Source: JAWPNA01 sp045402695
GTDB lineage: Bacteria > Acidobacteriota > Polarisedimenticolia > JACPZX01 > DASXTC01
Direction of reading: 5' to 3'
Assembly: GCA_045402695.1 (NCBI GenBank)
Contig: JAWPNA010000398.1
Coordinates: 1 to 8,547 of the forward strand
DNA length: 8,547 nucleotides
In this document: positions 1 to 6,610 of the stretch, one piece after another
How positions within the stretch are numbered: the stretch's first letter is position 1
How the letters are laid out: the number at the start of each line of letters is the position of its first letter
Notes under the pieces: model-generated
Told to the model about the DNA's origin: nothing
What the model saw: the letters and a program-made list of their open reading frames with translations, nothing else
Database searches by the model: none
Translations under genes and position numbers: made by a program

Positions 1-166
1 CTTCCAGCAGCAACGTTCCGACGACGATCTCGTGGCGGTGATCCGCTCCGGCGGTGGCGCGGCCGGACTCTCCACGGCGATGCCTCCCTGGGGACGCACT
101 CTCAAGGAGCGCGAGATCAGAAACGTCATCATGTTCGTCCGGGCGCTGCGCGCCCAGGCCGAGTAG
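1..166 (+). CDS. C-terminal fragment of a class I c-type cytochrome
   Basis: The reading frame is open from the left edge (first full codon at 2) and ends in TAG at 164-166, giving 54 residues. The segment MPPWGRTLKEREI followed by a helix ending near VRAL is the typical end of a class I cytochrome c. The Met of MPPWG would be the axial haem ligand, and the last helix follows the pattern in which a residue run like 'LxxxEIxxVIxFVRxL' packs on the haem. The haem-binding CxxCH motif and signal peptide would lie upstream, outside the window. Such proteins work in the periplasm as electron carriers or as domains of larger oxidoreductases, and the specific partner cannot be told from this fragment. 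Its TAG stop shows that TAG ends at least one gene here. It converges on the minus-strand CPBP gene across a 74-base gap (167-240) in which I see no convincing terminator. Confidence 0.75.
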   Translation, partial: FQQQRSDDDLVAVIRSGGGAAGLSTAMPPWGRTLKEREIRNVIMFVRALRAQAE

Positions 167-240
167 CCCGCATTATTCATGAACGTCCGTTGCGAGAACG
201 CGGGGATGTCTGTCATGGCGGGCAACCACAGCGGCGCTCC

Positions 241-1080
241 TCACGTCCGCATCATCCCCAGCAGCCCCAGCCCCGCGTTGTATCCCAGGTGGCAGCACAT
301 GCAGTAGGTCAGGTTGCCCGTGCGCTCCATCACCAGGATCAACAGCGCCGACAGCGCCAGGATCCCCGCCAGGGCGGGCCAGTAAGCGCCGGTCTCGAAC
401 GCGTGCATCAGTGTGAACACGACCGTCACTCCGGCGCCGGCCGCCGCGGGGCCCAGCGCCCGCCGCGCCCCGAGGTAGGCGTAGCCGCGAAACAGCACCT
501 CCTCGACCAGCGGCGCCATCACGGTGGCCAGCGCCATCCAGATCGCGTATCCCACCGGGCCCGATTCGGCCAGCCTCGCGAGAGGACCTCCCACCTCCTG
601 CTCCGGCGACGGAGGGAAGGCGACGGCCCCCGCGATGTAGAGGATGGCCATCAGACAGCCCAGAAGCGTGAAGCCCGCCGCGCGGGACGGCGCGGGTCTC
701 TTCAGGTGCAGTGACGCCAGCAGCGGCCTGCGGGACACCACCACGATGGAGAAATAGACCAGCCCCAGTGTGACGAGCGACGACACCAGCGCCAGCGGGA
801 TGATCGTCACCTCGACGATGAACGCCTCTTTCTCCGCAGGGTCGCTGATGAGGCCTGGATCGACCAGAGCCAGCGCGCCCAAGGCGACCATCGCCAGCAG
901 CATCGCGAGGATGAGCTGCGTGCCGTACGCCGCCACCGGGATCAGCACCGCACCCCGCAGCCCCCACGGCGCGGGATCGGCAGGATTGTCCGGCGAAGCA
1001 GGTGCGGGGCCGGCAGCGGGTTCCTGCGCGGGGTCCGACGCTGGATCGAGCTGCGTTGCGTCCTGATCAGTACTGGACAA
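241..1080 (-). CDS. CPBP-family intramembrane metalloprotease (CAAX protease/Abi type)
   Basis: A 279-residue integral membrane protein. The three CPBP motifs are present in order: EEVLFRG (E193, E194, R198), FTLMHA (F222, H226) and HLGYN (H264, N268). In characterised relatives these polar residues form the metal-dependent active site within the membrane. A Pro/Ala/Asp-rich, probably disordered N-terminal stretch (about residues 1-38) precedes several hydrophobic helices (roughly 42-75, 88-115, 135-155, 176-195, 211-228, 235-251). The start is TTG at 1080, the first possible start after an upstream in-frame stop at 1105-1107. It overlaps the end of the permease gene by 14 bases, which suggests translational coupling, and a weak GGGACGG lies just upstream. 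An alternative start at GTG codon 45 would lose the N-terminal tail. A cluster of cysteines (C260, C262, C263) sits directly before the motif-3 histidine. Family members process prenylated proteins or peptides or give bacteriocin immunity; the substrate here is unknown. Being last in an ABC exporter operon, it may process or protect against an exported compound (inference). Confidence 0.88.
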   Translation of the reverse strand: MSSTDQDATQLDPASDPAQEPAAGPAPASPDNPADPAPWGLRGAVLIPVAAYGTQLILAMLLAMVALGALALVDPGLISDPAEKEAFIVEVTIIPLALVSSLVTLGLVYFSIVVVSRRPLLASLHLKRPAPSRAAGFTLLGCLMAILYIAGAVAFPPSPEQEVGGPLARLAESGPVGYAIWMALATVMAPLVEEVLFRGYAYLGARRALGPAAAGAGVTVVFTLMHAFETGAYWPALAGILALSALLILVMERTGNLTYCMCCHLGYNAGLGLLGMMRT

Positions 1081-1903
1081 GCGTTCCGTCCCGGCGGGCT
1101 GCTCTCAGCGCCACGCGGAAGATCCAGAGCCCCAGCGGCAGCAGCACGATGGCGAACAGCGCGAGGACCCGGATCTGCGGCAACAGATCCAGCATCCCCT
1201 CTCCGGTCAGCAAGGCGCGCCGGACCCCGTCCGTGGTGTACGAGATCGGCAGCATCCTGGAGAACGGCTGCGCGAACCGGGGCAGCGCCTCGGTCGGGAA
1301 GAAAACCCCTCCCAGCAGCGCCGAGGCGCTGCTGATCAGCGCCACCAGCACGTCGCCCTTCTTGAAGTACATCACGAAGGCCGCGGCCATGATCCCGATG
1401 CCCACGGAGGTCAGCACCATCAGGACGAAGATGATCAAGGCCGCCGGCAGCCCGCTCCAGTGAAGCGCGATCCGGTGGGAGGTGAACAGGGAGAAGATGA
1501 TCCCCACAATGATGTACAGCACCACCCGGAACGACGTGAAGATGAACTCGAACAACGCCGAGGCGAAGATCACCAGCGGCGTGCGCGTGGGGCAGACCAG
1601 CATCGCCTCGAGGGTGCCGGTGACCTGCTCCTCGCGAAAGCGGCTGCCGAAGGCGCTCAGCGAGACCTGCTGGTAGTGATAGGGCGCGATGCCGAACAGG
1701 ATGAAGGCGAACAGGTTGCCTCCGGTCAGGGTGTCCATCTTGTCCTTCAGGTTCTCCTGCAGGAAGCCGGAGAAGAAGAACCAGATCCCCACGGAGAAGA
1801 TCACCCCGCCGAAGTACAGGATGAAGGCCGACTTGTAGGAGACCTCGATCAGGAAGTCGCGCCACACGAACGCCCAGGCTTTGCGGATCGTGGAGAAGCT
1901 CAC
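1067..1903 (-). CDS. ABC-2 type transporter permease
   Basis: A 278-residue membrane protein with about six hydrophobic helices (roughly residues 26-46, 62-80, 108-140, 152-180, 185-203, 245-263), the usual size and topology for an ABC-2 permease. Family marks include EEQVTGTLEAML (91-102), the cytoplasmic coupling region that contacts the ATPase, and FFPTEALP (201-208), followed by YTTDGVRRALL before the last helix. The frame stays open far upstream to 2542, but that extension is antisense-like noise over the ATPase gene. The true start is GTG at 1903, because it overlaps the ATPase stop as GTGA (4 bases), has GGAGG seven bases upstream and gives a normal N-terminus with 'SFSTIRKAWAFVWRDFLIE'. 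It should form the transmembrane half of an exporter with the upstream ATPase, probably as a dimer of each. The substrate cannot be inferred; drugs, lipids, polysaccharides and Na+ are all handled by this family. Confidence 0.92.
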   Translation of the reverse strand: MSFSTIRKAWAFVWRDFLIEVSYKSAFILYFGGVIFSVGIWFFFSGFLQENLKDKMDTLTGGNLFAFILFGIAPYHYQQVSLSAFGSRFREEQVTGTLEAMLVCPTRTPLVIFASALFEFIFTSFRVVLYIIVGIIFSLFTSHRIALHWSGLPAALIIFVLMVLTSVGIGIMAAAFVMYFKKGDVLVALISSASALLGGVFFPTEALPRFAQPFSRMLPISYTTDGVRRALLTGEGMLDLLPQIRVLALFAIVLLPLGLWIFRVALRAARRDGTLVQY

Positions 1904-2907
1904 GCGGATGCCTCCGCCTCGCCGATCGTCATGTCGAAGATCTCCTGGAGGCTGGCTTCGTGGCGCGTGCACGACACGACGAGCGCGCCACGCGCGACCA
2001 GCGTCCCCAGCACATGGGTCAGCGCCTCGCCTCCCGGCTCCAGCTCGGCGCGCAGCTTCACCACCCGTCCTTCGCCGTCGGGCGCCGCCTCCACTTTCCC
2101 GCCCGGGAACTCGTAGGGGACGAAGCCGTCGAGATTGCCGACCTCGATGGTGTACCGCTCGCGCGCCAGCGCCCAGGAGCGTACCTCGGACAGCGTCCCC
2201 ATCCGGCGAATGCGGGCCCGGTGAATGATGGCGATCCGCGAGCAGATCTCCTCCGCCTCGGACAGGTTGTGCGTGGCCAGCAGCACCGTCTTGCCTTCCT
2301 TCTTGTTGAGCACGTCCGCGATGAGCGCCCTGAGGTGTTTCGCCGCCATGGGATCCAGCGATCGCGTCGGCTCGTCCATGTACAGCACCGGTGGGTCGTG
2401 AAGCAGCGCGCGCGCCACGGCCATCCTCTGCTTCATCCCCGAGGAGTAGGTCATGAACCCGTGATCGGCCTTGCCGGTCAGATCGAGCCTGTCCAGCAGT
2501 TCCTGGCAGCGGCTCTTCACGCGGCGTGGCGGCAGGTTGCACAGGCGCGCGAAGAAGTGAAGGTTCTCGCGGCCCGACAGCCTCCAGTAAAACGATCGCT
2601 CATCCGAAGTCACGAATCCCACGGAGGACTTCACGCGCAGCTCGTCGTGCAGCGTGTCGTGGCCGTTGACTATGGCCGTGCCGCGGCTCTGGATGATGAG
2701 GCAGGAGAGCATCTTCAGCAGCGTCGTCTTGCCGGCGCCGTTGGGCCCCAGCAGCCCGAAGATCTCGCCCGGCTGCACGTCGAACGACACGCCGTCCAAG
2801 GCCACCACCTTTTCCGGCTTGATCCAGGGGCGCGTCAGGGTGTCGCGCAGGGAGCGGCGTTTGATGAAGAACTTGGAGAGGTCAGCGACGGAGATCGCGG
2901 CGGGCAT
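1900..2907 (-). CDS. ABC-2 type transporter ATP-binding protein
   Basis: A 335-residue cytoplasmic ATPase. Seen in order: Walker A GPNGAGKT (54-61), ABC signature in the form SSGMKQR (155-161), Walker B VLYMDEP with catalytic Glu at 179, D-loop SLD (183-185) and switch His 213 in LLATHN. The Q-loop position reads VGFVTSDERSF (96-106), so the usual glutamine after the GYVP-like segment is replaced by Ser101. A C-terminal domain of about 100 residues (235-335) follows, as in many ABC-2 export ATPases. The ATG at 2907 is chosen because the protein then starts with PAAISVADLSKFF, matching the usual first strand of the family. Upstream in-frame starts as far as 3027 would add an unlike, Arg-rich stretch and run through the promoter region. 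The Shine-Dalgarno site is weak. It is the first gene of the ATPase-permease-CPBP operon and powers substrate export through the permease. The closest general type is the NatA/CcmA-like exporter ATPases; the substrate is unknown. Confidence 0.93.
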   Translation of the reverse strand: MPAAISVADLSKFFIKRRSLRDTLTRPWIKPEKVVALDGVSFDVQPGEIFGLLGPNGAGKTTLLKMLSCLIIQSRGTAIVNGHDTLHDELRVKSSVGFVTSDERSFYWRLSGRENLHFFARLCNLPPRRVKSRCQELLDRLDLTGKADHGFMTYSSGMKQRMAVARALLHDPPVLYMDEPTRSLDPMAAKHLRALIADVLNKKEGKTVLLATHNLSEAEEICSRIAIIHRARIRRMGTLSEVRSWALARERYTIEVGNLDGFVPYEFPGGKVEAAPDGEGRVVKLRAELEPGGEALTHVLGTLVARGALVVSCTRHEASLQEIFDMTIGEAEASA

Positions 2908-3006
2908 GCAGCTTGTGAGGTACTCGTTGATGGCTCTTGGACGGCTCTTATCAGGCTGACGGACGAGTCTACAACGCCGCTCGACGTCATCCGTGCGGCG
3001 CCCCGG

Positions 3007-3035
3007 AGAATGCCACCAATCGCACATGCGGTCAA
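3007..3035 (-). promoter_or_regulatory. Candidate sigma70 promoter for the ABC/CPBP operon
   Basis: On the minus strand, TTGACC (plus-strand 3030-3035, five of six matches to the -35 consensus) is followed after 17 bases by CATTCT (3007-3012, three of six matches to the -10). Transcription would start near 3000 and leave a leader of about 93 bases before the ATPase ATG at 2907. The -35 and spacing are good but the -10 is poor, so this is tentative. Its -35 lies only 13 bases from the -35 of the rightward kdsB promoter. Confidence 0.35.
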
Positions 3036-3048
3036 GATTCGGAAAGCT

Positions 3049-3077
3049 TTGACAGCCTGGGGGCCATCAAGTATGAT
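3049..3077 (+). promoter_or_regulatory. Strong sigma70-type promoter for kdsB-pyrG-kdsD
   Basis: A perfect -35 box TTGACA (3049-3054), a 17-base spacer and TATGAT (3072-3077, five of six matches to TATAAT). Transcription is expected to start around 3084-3085, giving a leader of about 38 bases to the kdsB ATG. In a region of this GC content, a match this close to consensus is unlikely by chance, and it sits exactly where the rightward operon needs a promoter. Confidence 0.75.
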
Positions 3078-3122
3078 GCGCACGATGTTCTTCGACGGTC
3101 ATAGAGGGGTCACGACCCGCCG

Positions 3123-3860
3123 ATGGCGAGAGCCCTAGGGATCATCCCCGCCCGGTACGCCTCCAGCCGATTCCCCGGTAAACCCCTCGCATCCCTCTCA
3201 GGCAAGCCGATGCTGCAGCATGTCTACGAGCGCGCCTCGCGCGCGCGGCGGCTGGCCGGAGTGTGGGTCGCCACCGACGACCGGCGGATCTTCGATATGG
3301 CGGCCGGCTTCGGCGGGCGCGTCCTGATGACCTCCCCGGATCACGTCTGCGGCAGCGATCGCGTGGCCGAAGTGGCCGCGCGCCCCGAAGCTGACGGCAT
3401 GGAGATCATCGTCAACGTCCAGGGCGATCAGCCGCTGCTCGACCCCGAGTCGCTGGACCGGCTGGTCGAGGCGTTCGACGGCGAGCCCGACCTGAAGATG
3501 GCGACTCTGTTCGAGCCGCTCAGGACGATGGAGGACCTGCTCGATCCCAACGTCGCGAAGGTGGTGGCGGACAGTAGCGGCAACGCTATTTACTTCAGCC
3601 GAAGCCCCATCCCCTACCGACGGCCGGGGCACGACCTGTCGGGCTGCTGGAAGCACGTCGGGGTGTACGCATTCCGGAAGGACTTCCTGTTCGACTTCAC
3701 GCAGATGCCGCGCGGATCGCTGGAGGCGATGGAGGGCCTCGAGCAGCTCCGCGCCCTGGAGGCGGGCCACCGCATCCGCCTGGTGCCGTCGGCCGGTGTC
3801 TCACTCAGCGTCGAGACGCCGGCGGACCTGGAACGAATTCAAGCCATCATGACTTCCTGA
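3123..3860 (+). CDS. kdsB: 3-deoxy-manno-octulosonate cytidylyltransferase (CMP-Kdo synthetase)
   Basis: Activates Kdo for lipopolysaccharide assembly: CTP + Kdo gives CMP-Kdo + pyrophosphate, in the cytoplasm. The 245-residue length matches the family (E. coli KdsB is about the same). Family motifs are clear: the N-terminal nucleotide-binding loop IIPARYASSRFPGKPL (7-22), TDD (51-53), NVQGDQPL (98-105), FSRSPIPY (158-165), KHVGVYAFRKDFL (177-189), EQLRALEAG (207-215) and VETPADLE (230-237). Asp102 and Asp235 fit the two metal-binding aspartates known in this family. The ATG at 3123 is the only sensible start, since residues 5-10 are already conserved; AGAGGGG at 3103-3109 is a rather distant ribosome-binding site (13 bases). 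A short inverted repeat GGGTC-AC-GACCC (3107-3118) overlaps that site. It is first in the operon, 14 bases ahead of pyrG, which supplies its CTP. Confidence 0.97.
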   Translation: MARALGIIPARYASSRFPGKPLASLSGKPMLQHVYERASRARRLAGVWVATDDRRIFDMAAGFGGRVLMTSPDHVCGSDRVAEVAARPEADGMEIIVNVQGDQPLLDPESLDRLVEAFDGEPDLKMATLFEPLRTMEDLLDPNVAKVVADSSGNAIYFSRSPIPYRRPGHDLSGCWKHVGVYAFRKDFLFDFTQMPRGSLEAMEGLEQLRALEAGHRIRLVPSAGVSLSVETPADLERIQAIMTS

Positions 3861-3874
3861 GGAGAGCCGACACA

Positions 3875-5572
3875 ATGGGAACGAAGTACATCTTCATCAC
3901 CGGAGGCGTCGTCTCATCGCTGGGCAAGGGACTCGCCGCGGCCTCGATCGGCAGATTGCTGGAGAGCCGTGGCTTCACGGTCACGCTGCAGAAGTTCGAC
4001 CCCTACCTCAACGTGGACCCCGGCACCATGAGCCCCTTCCAGCACGGGGAGGTGTACGTCACCGACGACGGCGCGGAGACGGATCTCGATCTGGGCCACT
4101 ACGAGAGGTTCACCTCGACGCTGACCACCAGGAACCACAACTGCACCACCGGGAAGATCTACGAATCGGTCATCACCAAGGAACGCAGGGGCGACTACCT
4201 GGGGGCCACGGTGCAAGTCATCCCGCACATCACCGACTAGATCAAGGAGTTCATCACTCGCGTTTCCTCCGGAGTGGACATCCAGATATGCGAGATCGGC
4301 GGCACGGTGGGCGACATTGAGTCGCTGCCGTTCCTGGAGGCGATCCGCCAGTTCCGTCTCGAGGTCGGACCGCGCAACGCCATCTTCATCCACCTGACGC
4401 TGGTGCCCTACATCGCCGCGGCCGGCGAGCTGAAGACCAAGCCGACCCAGCACTCGGTGCGCGAGATGCGCGCGATCGGCATCCAGCCCGACATCCTGCT
4501 GTGCCGCTGCGACCGGCCCGTCCCCAAGGACATGAAGAAGAAGATCGGCCTGTTCTGCAACGTGCCCCCCGATCAGGTCATCACCGCGCAGGACGTCCGC
4601 TCGATCTACGAAGTGCCGCTGGCCCTGGGACGCGAGGGGCTGGACGCCATCATCCTCAAGCTGCTGGATCTGCCCTACCGCGACAAGGACTTCCGCGAAT
4701 GGGAGGATCTGGTGGCGAGGGTGAAGAACCCCAAGGACGAAGTCAGCATCGGGATCGTCGGCAAGTACGTCGGCTACGAGGATTCCTACAAGAGCCTCAA
4801 CGAAGCCCTGGTGCACGGAGGAATGGCCAACGAGCTGCGCGTCAACATCCGGTGGATCGAGGCCGAGGAGATGGAAAACGGCCGTCTCGAGGAGACACTC
4901 TCGCAGGTGGACGGCATCCTGGTGCCGGGCGGCTTTGGCATCCGGGGCGTGTCCGGGATGGTGTCGGCCATCAAGTACGCTCGCGAGCGGATGGTGCCGT
5001 TCTTCGGCATCTGCCTGGGCATGCAGGCCGCCACCATCGAGTTCGCCAGGAACGCCGCGGGCATCAGCGACGCCGACTCATCGGAGTTCAATCCCGAGGC
5101 GGCCAACCGCGTCATCTACAAGCTGCGCGATCTGGCGGGCGTGGAGGAGCTGGGCGGCACCATGCGGCTGGGCAAGTACGAGTGCCTGCTGGCAGCGCAC
5201 TCCAACGCCAGCGAGGCCTACGGGCAGCGCGTGGTCTGGGAACGGCACCGCCACCGCTACGAGTTCAACAAGGAGTATGCCGCGACGCTGGCCGCCAAGG
5301 GGCTCAAGGTCACCGGCACCACGCCGGACGGGAAGTTCGTGGAGATCATCGAGATCGAGGATCATCCCTGGTTCCTGGCCTGCCAGTTCCATCCCGAGTT
5401 CAAGTCAAAGCCGCTCCACCCTCACCCGCTCTTCCGCAAGTTCATCGAGGCTTCCCACAACAACAGGCTTGCCGGCCGCGTGCAGGCACGCTCCTCCTCG
5501 ACCGCGCGGACGGAGCACCAGGGTGAGATGACCGAGGCGCGGCGACGAGGACCTGCCGAAGAGGCCTGGTGA
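3875..5572 (+). pseudogene. pyrG: CTP synthase gene interrupted by an in-frame amber codon
   Basis: Encodes CTP synthase (UTP + ATP + glutamine to CTP), the last step of pyrimidine nucleotide synthesis. The full frame has 565 codons plus a TGA stop; codon 122 is TAG (4238-4240). Frame and homology continue unbroken across it. The synthetase half has the P-loop region GVVSSLGKGL (11-20), metal ligands D72 and E140, and GGTVGDIES with E149, all at E. coli numbering. The glutaminase half has PGGFGIRG (351-358), nucleophile C380 in GICLGMQ, ERHRHRYEFN (456-465) and H506/E508 in FHPEF. AGGAG at 3860-3864 lies ten bases before the ATG. If TAG terminates, the product is a 121-residue piece (3875-4240) without E140 or the glutaminase domain. 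A restart at GTG 4274 would give 432 residues lacking the P-loop and has no ribosome-binding site, so neither piece should be active. The other residues show no decay, so the lesion is recent, artefactual or read through. The C-terminus carries an Arg-rich tail of about 38 residues beyond the usual end. Function is sure; the gene's intactness is not. Confidence 0.95.
4238..4240 (+). other. In-frame TAG codon within pyrG (codon 122)
   Basis: The local reading is PHITD-TAG-IKEF. Many CTP synthases have Glu here (HITDEIK), so a single G-to-T change from GAG to TAG explains it. The position is not invariant in the family (E. coli has HITNAIK), so a suppressor tRNA inserting another residue would probably be tolerated. 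The following base is A. There is no frame change within at least 100 bases on either side. Confidence 0.9.
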
Positions 5573-5582
5573 GGGAATCCCC

Positions 5583-6566
5583 ATGAAGAAAGGAATCGGC
5601 GGCACGGGGGATCCTCTCGCCACGGCGCGTGAAGTGCTCGAGGTGGAGTCGCGCGCCGTGCGCGATCTCATCGGCCGCCTCGACGAGAGCTTCCTGAGGG
5701 CCGTCGAGACACTGTACGGCTGCAAGGGTCGCGTGGTGGTCACCGGCCTGGGCAAGAGCGGGATCATCTGCAAGAAGATCGCCGCCACACTGGCCTCGAC
5801 GGGCACGCCCGCCCTGTTTATGCATCCGGCCGAGGCGGTGCATGGCGACCTGGGGATGGTCGCGCCCGGCGACGTCGTGCTGGCCGTCTCCAACTCGGGT
5901 GAGACCCAGGAGCTGCTGGCTCTCCTCGAGAGGATCAAGCGCCTCGGTGTCAACCTGATCTCGATGACTGGCAGCAAGGGCTCGACTCTCGCCTCGCAGA
6001 GCGACATCCACCTCGACATCGGCGTGACGCAGGAGGCGTGCCCGATGGACCTGGTGCCGACGGCCTCCACCACCGCCAGCCTCGCGCTGGGAGACGCCCT
6101 GGCCATCGCCCTGGTGGAGAAGAGGGGCTTCCGGGAGGAGGACTTCGCCTCGCTGCATCCGGCCGGGCGGCTCGGCCGCAAAGTGCTCACCGTCGGCAAG
6201 GTGATGCACTCGGGCGACGCCCTGCCCTCGGTGAAGCCCGATACGCCGATGAAGGACGCCATCTACGAGATGAGCGCCAAGCGGCTCGGGATGACCACGG
6301 TGAGAGAGGCGGACGGCAGGCTCGCCGGCATCATCACCGACGGCGACCTGCGCCGGCTGATGGAGCGCGTGCCCGATCCGTTGTCGCGCCGCGCGTGCGA
6401 CGTCATGACGAAGGACCCCGCCACCATCGCCTCCACCGAGCTGGCAGCGGCCGCCCTGCACGTGATGGAGACGCGCCACATCACGTCCCTGGTGGTGGTG
6501 GACGCGCAGCGCCGCGTGGAGGGCGTGGTTCACCTGCACGACCTGTGGCGGACACAACTCGTGTGA
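5583..6566 (+). CDS. kdsD: D-arabinose 5-phosphate isomerase (SIS domain plus two CBS domains)
   Basis: Converts ribulose 5-phosphate to arabinose 5-phosphate, the first committed precursor of Kdo. The 327-residue length is standard. An N-terminal SIS (sugar isomerase) domain covers about residues 35-170, with TGLGKSG (54-60), the HPAEAVHGDLGM segment (81-92), SNSGETQE (103-110) and EACPMDLVPTASTT (151-164). Residues K58, E110, E151 and H192 line up, shifted by one, with the active-site residues reported for E. coli KdsD (K59, E111, E152, H193), so the enzyme looks catalytically complete. Two CBS domains follow (about 204-262 and 269-327), probably regulatory. The ATG at 5583 is supported by GAGGGA at 5571-5576, which overlaps the pyrG stop codon and suggests coupled translation. 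It acts two steps upstream of KdsB; kdsA and kdsC are not in the window. KpsF/GutQ paralogues share this architecture, so kpsF is an alternative name, but the kdsB context favours the LPS role. Confidence 0.95.
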   Translation: MKKGIGGTGDPLATAREVLEVESRAVRDLIGRLDESFLRAVETLYGCKGRVVVTGLGKSGIICKKIAATLASTGTPALFMHPAEAVHGDLGMVAPGDVVLAVSNSGETQELLALLERIKRLGVNLISMTGSKGSTLASQSDIHLDIGVTQEACPMDLVPTASTTASLALGDALAIALVEKRGFREEDFASLHPAGRLGRKVLTVGKVMHSGDALPSVKPDTPMKDAIYEMSAKRLGMTTVREADGRLAGIITDGDLRRLMERVPDPLSRRACDVMTKDPATIASTELAAAALHVMETRHITSLVVVDAQRRVEGVVHLHDLWRTQLV

Positions 6567-6573
6567 TCCTGAT

Positions 6574-6589
6574 CGGGCTCCGCCCGTTT
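6574..6589 (+). terminator. Weak intrinsic terminator candidate after kdsD
   Basis: A perfect five-base GC stem CGGGC/GCCCG with a three-base loop is followed by TTT and then a pyrimidine-rich tract (TTTCTCTCCCTC), eight bases after the kdsD stop. The stem is short and the T-run is broken, so termination would be partial at best. Confidence 0.3.
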
Positions 6590-6596
6590 CTCTCCC

Positions 6597-6610
6597 TCAA
6601 TCCTGATTGA
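6597..6610. promoter_or_regulatory. Perfect 14-base palindrome, possible operator for hppA
   Basis: TCAATC-CT-GATTGA has perfect six-base arms with a two-base centre. The right arm overlaps the candidate hppA -35 box (6607-6612), a position typical of a repressor operator. No known regulator site is recognised. It also shares the eight-base word ATCCTGAT with 6566-6573. Confidence 0.3.

Noticed and set aside
167..240. Bidirectional terminator between the converging genes
   Set aside because: Only a four-base stem (CGTT-GCGAG-AACG, 188-200) with no T-tract was found.
1904..2542. Upstream extension of the permease frame to 2542 (491 residues)
   Set aside because: It lies fully over the ATPase gene, is Arg/Gly/Ala-rich with no family similarity, and GTG 1903 has a good ribosome-binding site and a GTGA overlap.
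2908..3027. Longer ATPase starting at 3027
   Set aside because: The extra 40 residues are unlike the family N-terminus and would start upstream of the predicted transcription start; ATG 2907 gives the normal beginning.
4238..4240. TAG read as pyrrolysine or as global stop-codon reassignment
   Set aside because: The residue is normally Glu/Ala at a tolerant position with no pyrrolysine precedent in CTP synthase, I see no special RNA structure, and the cytochrome gene at 1-166 uses TAG as its stop.
3914..4816. Long antisense open frames over pyrG, kdsD, hppA and the ABC genes
   Set aside because: They are a by-product of high GC and codon bias; their translations are His/Arg/Gly/Ala-rich without recognisable domains, while the opposite strand encodes clear conserved proteins.
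4274..5572. Independent gene starting at GTG 4274
   Set aside because: It is in frame with pyrG, has no Shine-Dalgarno site, and lacks the P-loop region; it is the continuation of CTP synthase after the amber codon.
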